From NCBI RefSeq assembly GCF_011393025.1, contig NZ_JAAOEO010000011.1, forward strand, positions 1 to 64,000: a stretch of DNA of 64,000 nucleotides. The letters are read 5' to 3'. This document shows positions 51,303 through 58,606 of the stretch, piece after piece; the stretch's first letter is position 1, and each line of letters starts with the position of its first letter. The translations under genes and the position numbers were made by a program. A model generated the notes under the pieces. The model saw only the letters and a program-made list of their open reading frames with translations. It was not told the DNA's origin and did no database searches. The stretch is from Neobacillus terrae. Lineage in GTDB: Bacteria; Bacillota; Bacilli; Bacillales; Cytobacillaceae.

Positions 51303-51707
51303 ATGTTTTCAGACACTACCTTTTTACGGCCGACTTCAAAAAAAGTTAATATGAATACACCACCACATATCAATGAAGAAATCATGAGAGAGATTGATGA
51401 AAGTATTAACCTGTACAGAAAAAAATCTTCTCATGAAATAAAAGACCGCCTAAATGAATTAGATCATGAATGGGATACAGAACGGGTTTTAGAGATGAAC
51501 TTCGCTTCCCTTGCATTGTGGTCATCTCTGTTGGGACTTCTTGGCAGCAAAAAATGGCTTTTTTTATCTGGAGTGGCCAGTGTTTTTATGATGCAGCATG
51601 CCCTTAAAGGCTGGTGTCCGCCATTATCAGTAATTAGGAGATTCAAAATAAGAACAGCCTGGGAAATTAACCAGGAAAGAGAGAAATTAAAGAAGCTAAT
51701 ACATTAA
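51303..51707 (+). CDS. DUF2892-type small membrane protein
   Basis: 134 aa. An N-terminal helical region (INEEIMREIDESINLYRKKS, then LNELDHEWDTERVLEMN) is followed by a helical hairpin in the membrane (about 68-95). A conserved tail, HALKGWCPPLSVIRRFKIRTAWEINQEREKLKKL, follows. This matches the inner-membrane DUF2892/YgaP-TM-like family, in which GWCPP is the hallmark. The function is unknown. The start ATG at 51303 has GAGAGGG upstream. Confidence 0.8.
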   Translation: MFSDTTFLRPTSKKVNMNTPPHINEEIMREIDESINLYRKKSSHEIKDRLNELDHEWDTERVLEMNFASLALWSSLLGLLGSKKWLFLSGVASVFMMQHALKGWCPPLSVIRRFKIRTAWEINQEREKLKKLIH

Positions 51708-51918
51708 ATCTTCTTAGGCCTTTTTACTTATATTGTCGATTTTATAAAAAAGCGCAAGCACTTGTTTGTAGGATGAAAGGCAGTGGCAACTCCTTTCTAA
51801 CCTACTTTCCTGCGCGCCCCCTTTTCCGCAGGGGTGTCGCAGATTCCCTTACAATCAACAACATGGAATGTCAACACTTAACACGAAAGGTATACTCATC
51901 ATTTTTCATTTATATATT

Positions 51919-52770
51919 TTATTTCCACAGTTCAGTTTCGAGCGTCCATTTTAAGCGCCTGACCCATTCCTTCTTGGCTTCAAGTGGTGCATTTTGTACC
52001 CTATACAAAACCTTCCACACCCTATAGACACAGTAAGCTTTCATTTCATCCGGCGAAAAGTGCATTGTATTAAAGGTCTCCATAAAAAGCGGGAGCAGCT
52101 CATCAGCATATTCCGGGTAATGAAGCCTCGTAAACCAGCAAACCCAGCCAATATCTGTTAAGGGGTTAGCCCACTCTGCCCACTCCCAATCCAGCACTGT
52201 TATTTTGCTGTTTTCGGTAAACAGGACATTATGAATGCCAAAATCACCGTGAGTTAATACCCAATTGCTTTTCTGGTCCTCTATAGAAGAAAGAATCTCT
52301 TTAGATTGCTGAATAAGGTCATCAGGAACAAAGTCCAATTTCAAATCAAGTTTTTGTAAATTGCATTCCCTTACGCCTTTTGGATCATTATCGTATTTCC
52401 TCGAGTGAATAACTTTCGCCAGAGTGTCTCCCATATATTTGTATAGCTCTTTTGTTCTTTCTATTTTCTTATTGTCCAGCAGGGATTGTCCATTAAAACC
52501 TTCCCGGTAATCCATAAGAATAATCTGAATGGCGTCTGTTTCAACCACATCAAGAATCTTTGGGGATATGCCTGAACCATCTAAAATTTTCAAACTGGAA
52601 ATTTCATTATGTAAATCTTCATTAAAAGTGTTTACCACCTTTGCTACCATTTGTGGTTCAGTTCCTTCTAATAGAAAGGTTTCATTCGTGTAACCCCCAG
52701 ACAAGCGGATTGGTGTTGCATTAAAAATTCTTTTTAATAATTGTTCAGTCAATTTTAAACATCCATTCAT
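51919..52770 (-). CDS. Aminoglycoside-phosphotransferase-fold kinase
   Basis: 283 aa. The Brenner motif WVLTHGDFGIHNVLF (catalytic Asp) and ITVLDWEWAEWANPLTDIGW (metal-binding Asp) identify the APH/choline-kinase fold. The N-terminal ATP-binding lobe shows RLSGGYTNETFLLEG. Such proteins phosphorylate small hydroxyl substrates (antibiotics, choline, sugars, homoserine), and the substrate is not predictable. The start ATG at 52770 has an AAAATTGACTG context without an obvious strong ribosome binding site, though an AATGAATGG region precedes it. The 210 bases downstream hold a short GC-rich patch but no gene. Confidence 0.83.
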   Translation of the reverse strand: MNGCLKLTEQLLKRIFNATPIRLSGGYTNETFLLEGTEPQMVAKVVNTFNEDLHNEISSLKILDGSGISPKILDVVETDAIQIILMDYREGFNGQSLLDNKKIERTKELYKYMGDTLAKVIHSRKYDNDPKGVRECNLQKLDLKLDFVPDDLIQQSKEILSSIEDQKSNWVLTHGDFGIHNVLFTENSKITVLDWEWAEWANPLTDIGWVCWFTRLHYPEYADELLPLFMETFNTMHFSPDEMKAYCVYRVWKVLYRVQNAPLEAKKEWVRRLKWTLETELWK

Positions 52771-53090
52771 TTTAAATTGTATTTATTCACAATTTCTCTT
52801 TTGGTTTAGGTTAAATAATCATTGGAGAATTTTTTTGGTACTCCTATTTCTATAATAATCGAAATTCAGTTATATGGGAGCATTCATTAATTAATATTGA
52901 AATGGAAGAAATAATAAAAACTCGGGTTCATATAATATCCTGACTTGCTATAAGGAAACTTTTTATAAGAATTAGGACGGCAGAAGTCAGAGTTTTTGTA
53001 TTTAAAATTGGATATTGTACATTATAAAAAGGACTAAAAAAGGTGGAGCTGGCAAAATTTTTTTATATATTTTGTGAGGTGTACAGGTAC
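52771..53090. other. Divergent intergenic region
   Basis: 320 bases between the APH-fold gene (minus) and the hydrolase gene (plus). It is AT-rich. An in-frame GTG at 53043 could extend the hydrolase, but a better ribosome binding site sits right before 53091. I see no operator or RNA element. Confidence 0.5.
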
Positions 53091-53867
53091 ATGCCAATGT
53101 TAGATGTTGATGAGAGCAGCATATTTTTTTCAGTAAAAGGAAAAGGGGTTCCTATTGTATTTATTCATCCTCCTGTACTCACTTCCCTCAACTTTGTATA
53201 CCAGGTTGAGGAATTATCACGAAACTTTCAAGTAATCACTTTTGATATTAGAGGCCATGGACGAAGTGATTATTCAAACAAACCAATAACCTATAAGCTT
53301 GTTGCAGATGATATTAAACATTTGTTAAATCATCTGCAAATTGAAAAAGCTTTTATATGCGGCTATTCTACTGGAGCATCTATCTTGTTGGAATTTTTAC
53401 TTTTATACGAAAATCTTGCTTTAGGTGGGATCGCAATAAGCGGATTGTCCGAAGTAAGCGATAGCACTCTAAAAAAGCAGCTTACTTTGGCCATAAATCT
53501 GGCAAAGGCTGAGGCAGTTTCGGTTTTGTCGTGGGGAATATCCTGGACCAACTCGGATACAAAAAAGCTGTTTTTTAAGATGTTTAAGGATTCAAAAAAG
53601 GGGCACCCAAGAAACATTCAGCAATATTACGAGTATTGTCTAAGCTATTCTTGTACTAATCAGCTAGATAAGATCCATCTTCCAATTTTATTGATTTATG
53701 GTCAGAAGGATAAGCAATTTTATCACTATGCGGAGATTCTGCGTAAGAGATTAAAATGTAATGAACTGAAGTTTATTAATAATGTAAGCCATCAAATTCC
53801 TACCAAAAAAGCGAATGAGCTGAATCAGCTTATTAGCCAATTTATCCAAAACTCAGAAAACGGGTGA
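53091..53867 (+). CDS. Alpha/beta hydrolase
   Basis: 258 aa. The fold is clear from IVFIHPPVLTSLNF (oxyanion-hole region), ITFDIRGHGRSDYSN (strand 4 DxRGxGxS), the nucleophile elbow ICGYSTGASIL (Ser in G-Y-S-T-G), ILLIYGQKDKQF (acidic residue) and NNVSHQIPT (catalytic His). It is a serine esterase or related hydrolase of unknown substrate. ATG at 53091 has GAGGTG nine bases upstream. It is followed by the PAP2 phosphatase gene after four bases, so the two are likely one transcript. Confidence 0.85.
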   Translation: MPMLDVDESSIFFSVKGKGVPIVFIHPPVLTSLNFVYQVEELSRNFQVITFDIRGHGRSDYSNKPITYKLVADDIKHLLNHLQIEKAFICGYSTGASILLEFLLLYENLALGGIAISGLSEVSDSTLKKQLTLAINLAKAEAVSVLSWGISWTNSDTKKLFFKMFKDSKKGHPRNIQQYYEYCLSYSCTNQLDKIHLPILLIYGQKDKQFYHYAEILRKRLKCNELKFINNVSHQIPTKKANELNQLISQFIQNSENG

Positions 53868-53871
53868 TTTT

Positions 53872-54390
53872 GTGGATCTTAAAATTTTTCGTGCCATAAA
53901 TCTTCTTTCAGGCCGTTCTTTACTTTTAGATAAATTCATGATATTAATTTCAAATAGAATCCGATATGTCTATATCGCTATCATGTTAATTATGTGGTTT
54001 AAAAAAAGGAACTATAAAAAAATGACGATTGAGGCAGTAATCACAATATTAATTACACTCATCATCCATTTTCTAATTAAAATATTTTATTTTAAGCCAA
54101 GACCTTTTTTAAAAAGACGTGTAGGAATACTTATTCCATCAAAAAAGGATTCTTCTTTTCCAAGTAAACATACCTTATTTGCTTTTGCAGTTTCAACTAC
54201 CATCTTCTATTATAAGCGTACTTTAGGAACTATCATGTCAGTGTTATCTTTATTAACTGGCGTGTCCCGGATTTGGATAGGGCATCATTATCCTTCTGAC
54301 ATAGCTGGGAGCGCAATTTTAGGCTCCTTTATCAGTATGCTAATCCACAAAATATCATCTCTTATGAAAAAAACAAATGAAGTTTCATAA
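53872..54390 (+). CDS. PAP2-family phosphatase, undecaprenyl-diphosphatase-like
   Basis: 172 aa with about five membrane helices. All three phosphatase motifs are intact: KIFYFKPRP (KxxxxxxRP), FPSKHTLF (PSxH) and SRIWIGHHYPSDIAGS (SRx5Hx3D). The size and helices match BcrC/YbjG-type undecaprenyl pyrophosphate phosphatases. These recycle the wall lipid carrier and can give bacitracin tolerance; other lipid phosphates are possible. The start is GTG at 53872 with GGGTGA upstream, four bases after the hydrolase stop. Confidence 0.87.
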   Translation: MDLKIFRAINLLSGRSLLLDKFMILISNRIRYVYIAIMLIMWFKKRNYKKMTIEAVITILITLIIHFLIKIFYFKPRPFLKRRVGILIPSKKDSSFPSKHTLFAFAVSTTIFYYKRTLGTIMSVLSLLTGVSRIWIGHHYPSDIAGSAILGSFISMLIHKISSLMKKTNEVS

Positions 54391-54415
54391 TTAGTATTTT
54401 TCACTTTATTAGTAA

Positions 54416-54673
54416 TTAAGTGCCTCTAACGCTCGGTAAATTGGACTTAGAATAATGAGGAGAATGGTCAGCTGCTTGCTCATTCATCTGTGTTAGAGGC
54501 GAGCCTAAAGCTGATGTATCAGCAGTTCCATTTATTTCCCCTCCCGAATTTGAACTTCCTGAACCAGATAAATTATTTGTGATTGAAATCGGGGAGATAT
54601 AAACAGCTCCGCCAAAGTTAACAATACCTCCAGAAATGGTATTAATATAAATACCTTCACCACGGATCGCCAC
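54416..54673 (-). CDS. GerPA/GerPF-family spore germination protein
   Basis: 85 aa. The GerPA/PF signature region covers the N-terminus (IYINTISGGIVNFGGAVYISPISITN), then a Gly/Ser-rich stretch (LSGSGSSNSGGEIN). Proteins of this family sit in the spore coat and ease passage of germinants. The main gerP operon has six genes (gerPA-F), but here the gene stands alone, so it is a scattered paralogue. An AGAGGGGAG site precedes ATG. The protein shows that the organism is a spore former. Confidence 0.85.
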   Translation of the reverse strand: MAIRGEGIYINTISGGIVNFGGAVYISPISITNNLSGSGSSNSGGEINGTADTSALGSPLTQMNEQAADHSPHYSKSNLPSVRGT

Positions 54674-54776
54674 AAATAAAAGCTCCCCTCTAATTTTTTA
54701 TATGTGTATGCACTGGATTATTATCTGTATAAACAAACACCTATACAACGCGTGTATCTTTTACCGAAATAAATAA

Positions 54777-54797
54777 AGCCCCCATAAAATAGGGGCT
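54777..54797 (-). terminator. Terminator after the lysozyme-like gene
   Basis: AGCCCC (54777-54782) and GGGGCT (54792-54797) form a GC-rich stem followed on the minus strand by TTTATTTATTT. Confidence 0.8.
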
Positions 54798-54804
54798 GGC
54801 TCAT

Positions 54805-55422
54805 CTATATCTCCATCGATTTTTGCATAATCTTGGTTACAACAGGTATACTATCTTTTACCTTTTTGGTGTAGGTATAATCCCCAAAACAATATGGATA
54901 TCGAAAATTGCCGAAATTACCTCCGCATTTATAGGTAGAGGGGGATTTCTTCACTTGGAATTCGGAATATGCTTTTGCTAAAGCTTCGGTATGCTTTAAG
55001 CCGTGCTTAGCAACAAAATCAATATAACCAGGGCCCATATTATAAGCCTGGATAATAGTATCAAGGTCTACCTTCTTTTTTCCGCCATAAAGATACATTT
55101 GATGAAAATGAAATACACCCTGCTGTATGCTTTTTTCAGGACTGTTAATTTCATTGCGCTGTTTTCCGGCTGATTCAGACGCCTGCATAGGATCATTTCC
55201 TTTTCCCTTGCTTTCCTGATACATGATTGCCATGAGCAATGGAGTAAATTGATCCATTTTATATTTTAACAACTCATTTGCTATTAGAGGTTTATATTGA
55301 AGCATTCGATCTTCCTGCGGCTTTTCAACTAGGGTATTATATGCCCAAAAGGAGGAAACAGCCAATATTAAAAGTATAATTGTAAAGAAAGAGCTTCCTT
55401 TTCTCCTTTTCTTTTTAGACAT
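54805..55422 (-). CDS. Membrane-anchored lysozyme-like muramidase (CwlT N-domain type)
   Basis: 205 aa. A basic start (MSKKKRRKGS) and one membrane helix (residues 10-28) lead to an extracellular lysozyme-like domain (PF13702 type). The catalytic Glu lies in LLMAIMYQESKGKGNDPMQASESAG, and IIQAYNMGPGYIDF is the conserved second half, followed by YPYCFGDYTYTKKV. The same domain is the N-terminal half of CwlT in ICEBs1; here it stands alone. It should cut glycan strands of peptidoglycan. The start ATG at 55422 has GGCGGTGAAT upstream. Confidence 0.85.
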   Translation of the reverse strand: MSKKKRRKGSSFFTIILLILAVSSFWAYNTLVEKPQEDRMLQYKPLIANELLKYKMDQFTPLLMAIMYQESKGKGNDPMQASESAGKQRNEINSPEKSIQQGVFHFHQMYLYGGKKKVDLDTIIQAYNMGPGYIDFVAKHGLKHTEALAKAYSEFQVKKSPSTYKCGGNFGNFRYPYCFGDYTYTKKVKDSIPVVTKIMQKSMEI

Positions 55423-55522
55423 ATATTCACCGCCTTACCCAACTAATTTTTAAAACATAATCTTCACAAGGATATATTATAATATAGAAATCTATTAAAA
55501 TGCACCTGGTAAAGCCAATCAT

Positions 55523-55918
55523 TTATAAAAGATTTTCGTTTAAACGATTTGCAGGAATTCTCCTCACTTTCGAAGAATCCACCTCTAAAACTAATAATTT
55601 CTTCTTTATCGGGACTAGCTTTTCAAAGCACTGTGCCCTTAAATGAAATAATAACATCCAAATGTTATTAATATCTGTTACATTCTCTCTAGACTTTGCA
55701 CAATCATAGCCCCCATCAAAAATATCGGCATTATGTACGTTTCCCGTAAATTGAGGATGGAAAACAATGTTTGCTCCGGCTCCTCTTCTTACACCCAGCT
55801 CTTGTTTCCTGATATCCCTGCTTTCATGACAAATGAGATTTAAACCTAAATCCATTTACTTCTGTCCGCTGACGGGAGTATATCCAAAATCAGGTATAAC
55901 TTTTTCTTTATTAGGCTC
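55523..55918 (-). pseudogene. Probable remnant of a carbon-nitrogen hydrolase (nitrilase-like)
   Basis: The longest open stretch (55855 down to 55523) reads GLNLICHESRDIRK, GVRRGAGANIVFHPQFTGNVHN and DCAKSRENVTDINN. This recalls the nitrilase-superfamily core in which the active-site Cys lies in ICHE/ICYE, followed by a GA-xx-VFHP strand and an ENxxx segment. The in-frame region before it (PDFGYTPVSGQK) also fits but ends in a stop at codon -1. The N-terminal catalytic Glu and Lys parts are absent. It is a decayed fragment rather than a gene; the family assignment is moderate. Confidence 0.45.
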
Positions 55919-56125
55919 CTTATTATTTTTCCAGCTTACACGATTACATGTACAGCTAGAAGGCTTCCATCAGCCTCCTTCCATTCCATTTGCACAATAA
56001 CTCGAATGAATGAGCCTTTTCGTTCCCTGTATTACTAATTTTTCAGGATAAATAAGGGTATTATTCTTATTAGAGTGGAACCTTATCCTATACTGACCGT
56101 CTACCTTTAAAAGGGGGGGATTTAA
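55919..56125. other. Non-coding stretch before the lipoprotein gene
   Basis: About 200 bases of mixed composition that may include more of the decayed hydrolase gene. No further gene or RNA signal was recognised. A ribosome binding site AAGGGGGG for the next gene lies at its end. Confidence 0.4.
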
Positions 56126-56962
56126 TTGAAAAAGTTCATCCTGTCTGGATTTTTTATATTAACTTTTATTTTCTTATCTAGCTGCAGTATTTCTAAGGAA
56201 ACAATTACAAAGCCCAAACCTGAGATTTTAGAGTCTGATATAACAGAAATGCATGGAAAAATGGAGAATGCAGAGAGACTTGACCTATTTGTGGAACAAG
56301 TAAACAAGAACGTAAAGGATAAAGTTCGGCTGGTCAGATATACAATTGAGGGAGACCCCATTTTTCACATCCTTGACTTTAACGGAGAAAAATTGATTTT
56401 GACAATTGATACTTCCTATGACCAATATGGTCAGGGTGGAAAAACCAAATATGAGTGTAAGGGTATTAAGAAAACAGAAACCGATGTTGAAACTAATTAT
56501 TTTCTAACAGGATGCCCTAATAATGAAGTAGGAAATCTGCTTACGATTTCATATGACACAGGAAAAGAAGACTATTTTGGATTCAGGCTTAAGTTTGGAA
56601 AAACAAAAAAACAAGAGATTAATACTAAAGAACAGTCTGTAACAATGGCCCTTCCTAATGGAGATTACAAGGTCGTCAAGGATTTCCAATTATCCAGAAA
56701 TGAAATGAATCAAATATATAAATATATGCTTTTTTCAAACTACCTTGGTGAAAAAAAGTTCTCATCCAATTGCGGTGACTCCCTAGAAACGCCGTATGAG
56801 CTGACAGTCTGGATTAATGATGCCACCCGGGAGATTAAATGGAAGGAATGCGACCAAAGCAAGGATGGCAAGAAAATGACTAAACTTGCGAATGAAATCA
56901 TTTCTATTCTTAAAAAGAATCCGGTATACAAGGAACTTCTTCAGGATTTTAGCGGAATCTAG
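56126..56962 (+). CDS. DUF4362-type lipoprotein
   Basis: 278 aa. The TTG start at 56126 follows AAGGGGGG. The N-terminal signal ends in a lipobox, FIFLSSC (Cys about residue 20), so the protein is lipid-anchored outside the membrane. The first half (SDITEMHGKMENAERLDLF, VRLVRYTIEGDPIFHILDFNGEKL) fits the Bacillus DUF4362 family. The second half (from about 165) resembles another region with LSRNEMNQIYKYMLF and contains Cys residues that may pair. The role is unknown. Confidence 0.8.
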   Translation: MKKFILSGFFILTFIFLSSCSISKETITKPKPEILESDITEMHGKMENAERLDLFVEQVNKNVKDKVRLVRYTIEGDPIFHILDFNGEKLILTIDTSYDQYGQGGKTKYECKGIKKTETDVETNYFLTGCPNNEVGNLLTISYDTGKEDYFGFRLKFGKTKKQEINTKEQSVTMALPNGDYKVVKDFQLSRNEMNQIYKYMLFSNYLGEKKFSSNCGDSLETPYELTVWINDATREIKWKECDQSKDGKKMTKLANEIISILKKNPVYKELLQDFSGI

Positions 56963-57028
56963 GCTTAAATATAAAAATAAACATTTAGTCGATGGTCAAA
57001 AACCTATGAATTTTAATTGTTTACCACA

Positions 57029-57057
57029 CAAAAAAGCTTGGTTTCCCCAAGCTTTTT
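57029..57057 (+). terminator. Terminator after the DUF4362 gene
   Basis: AAAAAGCTTGG (57031-57041) pairs with CCAAGCTTTTT (57047-57057). Confidence 0.9.
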
Positions 57058-57083
57058 CCTGTTTATTATTTTTCATTGATTTT

Positions 57084-57206
57084 TTATACTTTTTGGAATA
57101 GTAATCCACTTACCGTCATCATAGCAGGACGGTTTTTAACCTGTTCCGGCAATGCATTATATTGAAGACTTGTTTGGTTTTCTTTATCCAGGTGATTTTT
57201 CACCAC
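57084..57206 (-). CDS. Candidate small protein, 40 aa, downstream of the PAS-STAS gene
   Basis: Starting nine bases after the stop of the PAS-STAS gene, GTG at 57206 (or 57203) is preceded by AGGAAG. It runs to TAA at 57084-57086. The peptide contains YNALPEQVKNRPAMMTVSGLLFQ and has no membrane helix. Tight placement suggests translation coupled to the upstream gene. I do not recognise it, and it could be spurious. Confidence 0.4.
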   Translation of the reverse strand: MVKNHLDKENQTSLQYNALPEQVKNRPAMMTVSGLLFQKV

Positions 57207-57215
57207 TCTGACTTC

Positions 57216-57974
57216 CTATTGATCAGATTTTATTATGTATTGCAATCCAGCATAAGCTGATTGGAAGGTCAAAATATTCTTGTTTAAATCACCAGCAGCC
57301 ATGGCTAATTCTGGGCTAATTCCAACTAGAATACATTGTGTTCCTATCAGATTTAAACAGTCATTTAATTTTTGAAGCTCAAACTTCGTTTCCCCTTCAA
57401 ATTCATACAAGCCACTAAGATCAATTAGGACGTTCTTAATACTATTTTGAGCGCATTGTTCTAAAACAGAAACGATTAACCGATCAGCACGGCTTTTATC
57501 AAACTCACCTATTAGAGGAAGAGCGAGGGTGTTTTCCCATATATTAATAATTGGAACAGACAATGCATTAATAAGCTTCTCTCTTCTTTCGTCTTCTTCC
57601 GCCTTTGTAGTAACGTCCATAAGCATTACAACATATCCGTCAATGTTTCCAGATTGAGCTTTTATTGGAGTAACCACAATATCAGCTACAAATCGATTTC
57701 GTATATTTATTCTTGCCCTATGTGTTTCAGTAACCTTCTCCATTACTTCTCGCTGATATTTTGGATTTTGATGAAAGCTATCCATGTTTGTACCAATTAA
57801 CTCTTTTACAGTTGAATAACCGAATAGTGGAACCACATGAGATAACAGTTTAGCAGCAGTTTCATTCAGCCATACTATATTATAATTTTTATCAGCTAAA
57901 ATGATATTTTCCCCGATACTATTTATCGCATTTAAAGCCTTTATATTTTCCGGCCAAATTCCTATTCCATTCAT
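57216..57974 (-). CDS. PAS-STAS protein, stressosome-like
   Basis: 252 aa. Residues 12-125 form a PAS sensor domain (GENIILADKNYNIVWLNETAAKLL, later GYVVMLMDVT). Residues 140-250 form a STAS domain (LALPLIGEFDKSRADRL, NVLIDLSGLYEFEGETKFEL, CILVGISPELAMAAG). This is the layout of an RsbR paralogue with PAS in place of the usual globin-like half, as in the YtvA-type group. The conserved Thr/Ser after the STAS Asp is not in its normal position (EFEGETKFEL). A ribosome binding site AAGGTGG precedes the ATG. It may feed redox or small-molecule signals to the SigB pathway. Confidence 0.83.
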   Translation of the reverse strand: MNGIGIWPENIKALNAINSIGENIILADKNYNIVWLNETAAKLLSHVVPLFGYSTVKELIGTNMDSFHQNPKYQREVMEKVTETHRARINIRNRFVADIVVTPIKAQSGNIDGYVVMLMDVTTKAEEDERREKLINALSVPIINIWENTLALPLIGEFDKSRADRLIVSVLEQCAQNSIKNVLIDLSGLYEFEGETKFELQKLNDCLNLIGTQCILVGISPELAMAAGDLNKNILTFQSAYAGLQYIIKSDQ

Positions 57975-58155
57975 TTTTAATCCACCTTAAAACTTTAGTC
58001 ACGCCATTATAGCACAATACTAACTAATATCCTTTTTCCATGGCCTAAACACCAAGTTAATTTAATCAATAATTACATTCTCAGGCAGATTATATAAAAA
58101 TATACCTCTTGCTTATCCTTACGATATATTTGCCTCTTCTCACACCCTGGTCTAT

Positions 58156-58181
58156 GTTTTTTACGATCCATTAGAGGGTAA
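58156..58181 (+). promoter_or_regulatory. SigB-like promoter of the DUF2188 gene
   Basis: GTTTTT (58156-58161), a 14-base spacer, then GGGTAA (58176-58181), identical in hexamers and spacing to the katE promoter. Transcription would start about 30 bases before the gene. Confidence 0.7.
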
Positions 58182-58219
58182 TGTTAAACCATGTACCAAA
58201 TAATAGAGGAGGTATAACC

Positions 58220-58492
58220 ATGGCCAACAATTCACATGATGGACGCGACCAATACTTTAAGGAAAGAGCAGGAACCGATGATGCCAGGTTCCATGTTGTA
58301 CCCCACGATGAAGAGGGCTGGGCTATAAAAAGAGAGGGTGAAGATGAACCTGAATTTACTTCGGGATCCAGGTCCGAAACTATCAAAGAAGCAAAAAGAA
58401 TGGCTGAAGAAACAGGCACTATGGCGTATATCCACGATGATGATGGGAAGATAGAAGAGCAATTTAACTACCAGGAAGAAGCGAACGAGTAA
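58220..58492 (+). CDS. DUF2188-domain protein, probable general-stress protein
   Basis: 90 aa. The DUF2188 region runs from about residue 22: RFHVVPHDEEGWAIKREGEDEPEF, then SRSETIKEAKRMAEETG and MAYIHDDDGKIEEQF. The highly charged, mostly acidic composition is typical of small cytoplasmic stress proteins. ATG at 58220 has GAGGAGG at the right distance; the open frame to 58181 lies in the promoter. The SigB-like promoter predicts induction in stress and stationary phase. The biochemical role is unknown. Confidence 0.85.
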   Translation: MANNSHDGRDQYFKERAGTDDARFHVVPHDEEGWAIKREGEDEPEFTSGSRSETIKEAKRMAEETGTMAYIHDDDGKIEEQFNYQEEANE

Positions 58493-58511
58493 AGTGATTT
58501 CCTGCGTATAT

Positions 58512-58546
58512 AGAAGGGCTGTCCTAAATGATAGGACAGCCCTTCT
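58512..58546 (+). terminator. Terminator after the DUF2188 gene
   Basis: AGAAGGGCTGTCCT (58512-58525) pairs exactly with AGGACAGCCCTTCT (58533-58546). Confidence 0.85.
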
Positions 58547-58606
58547 TATGTTATCTCTATTAAGAATCGGTAATCTTGAATAATTCCGTATGGAAATGAG
58601 AGATTA

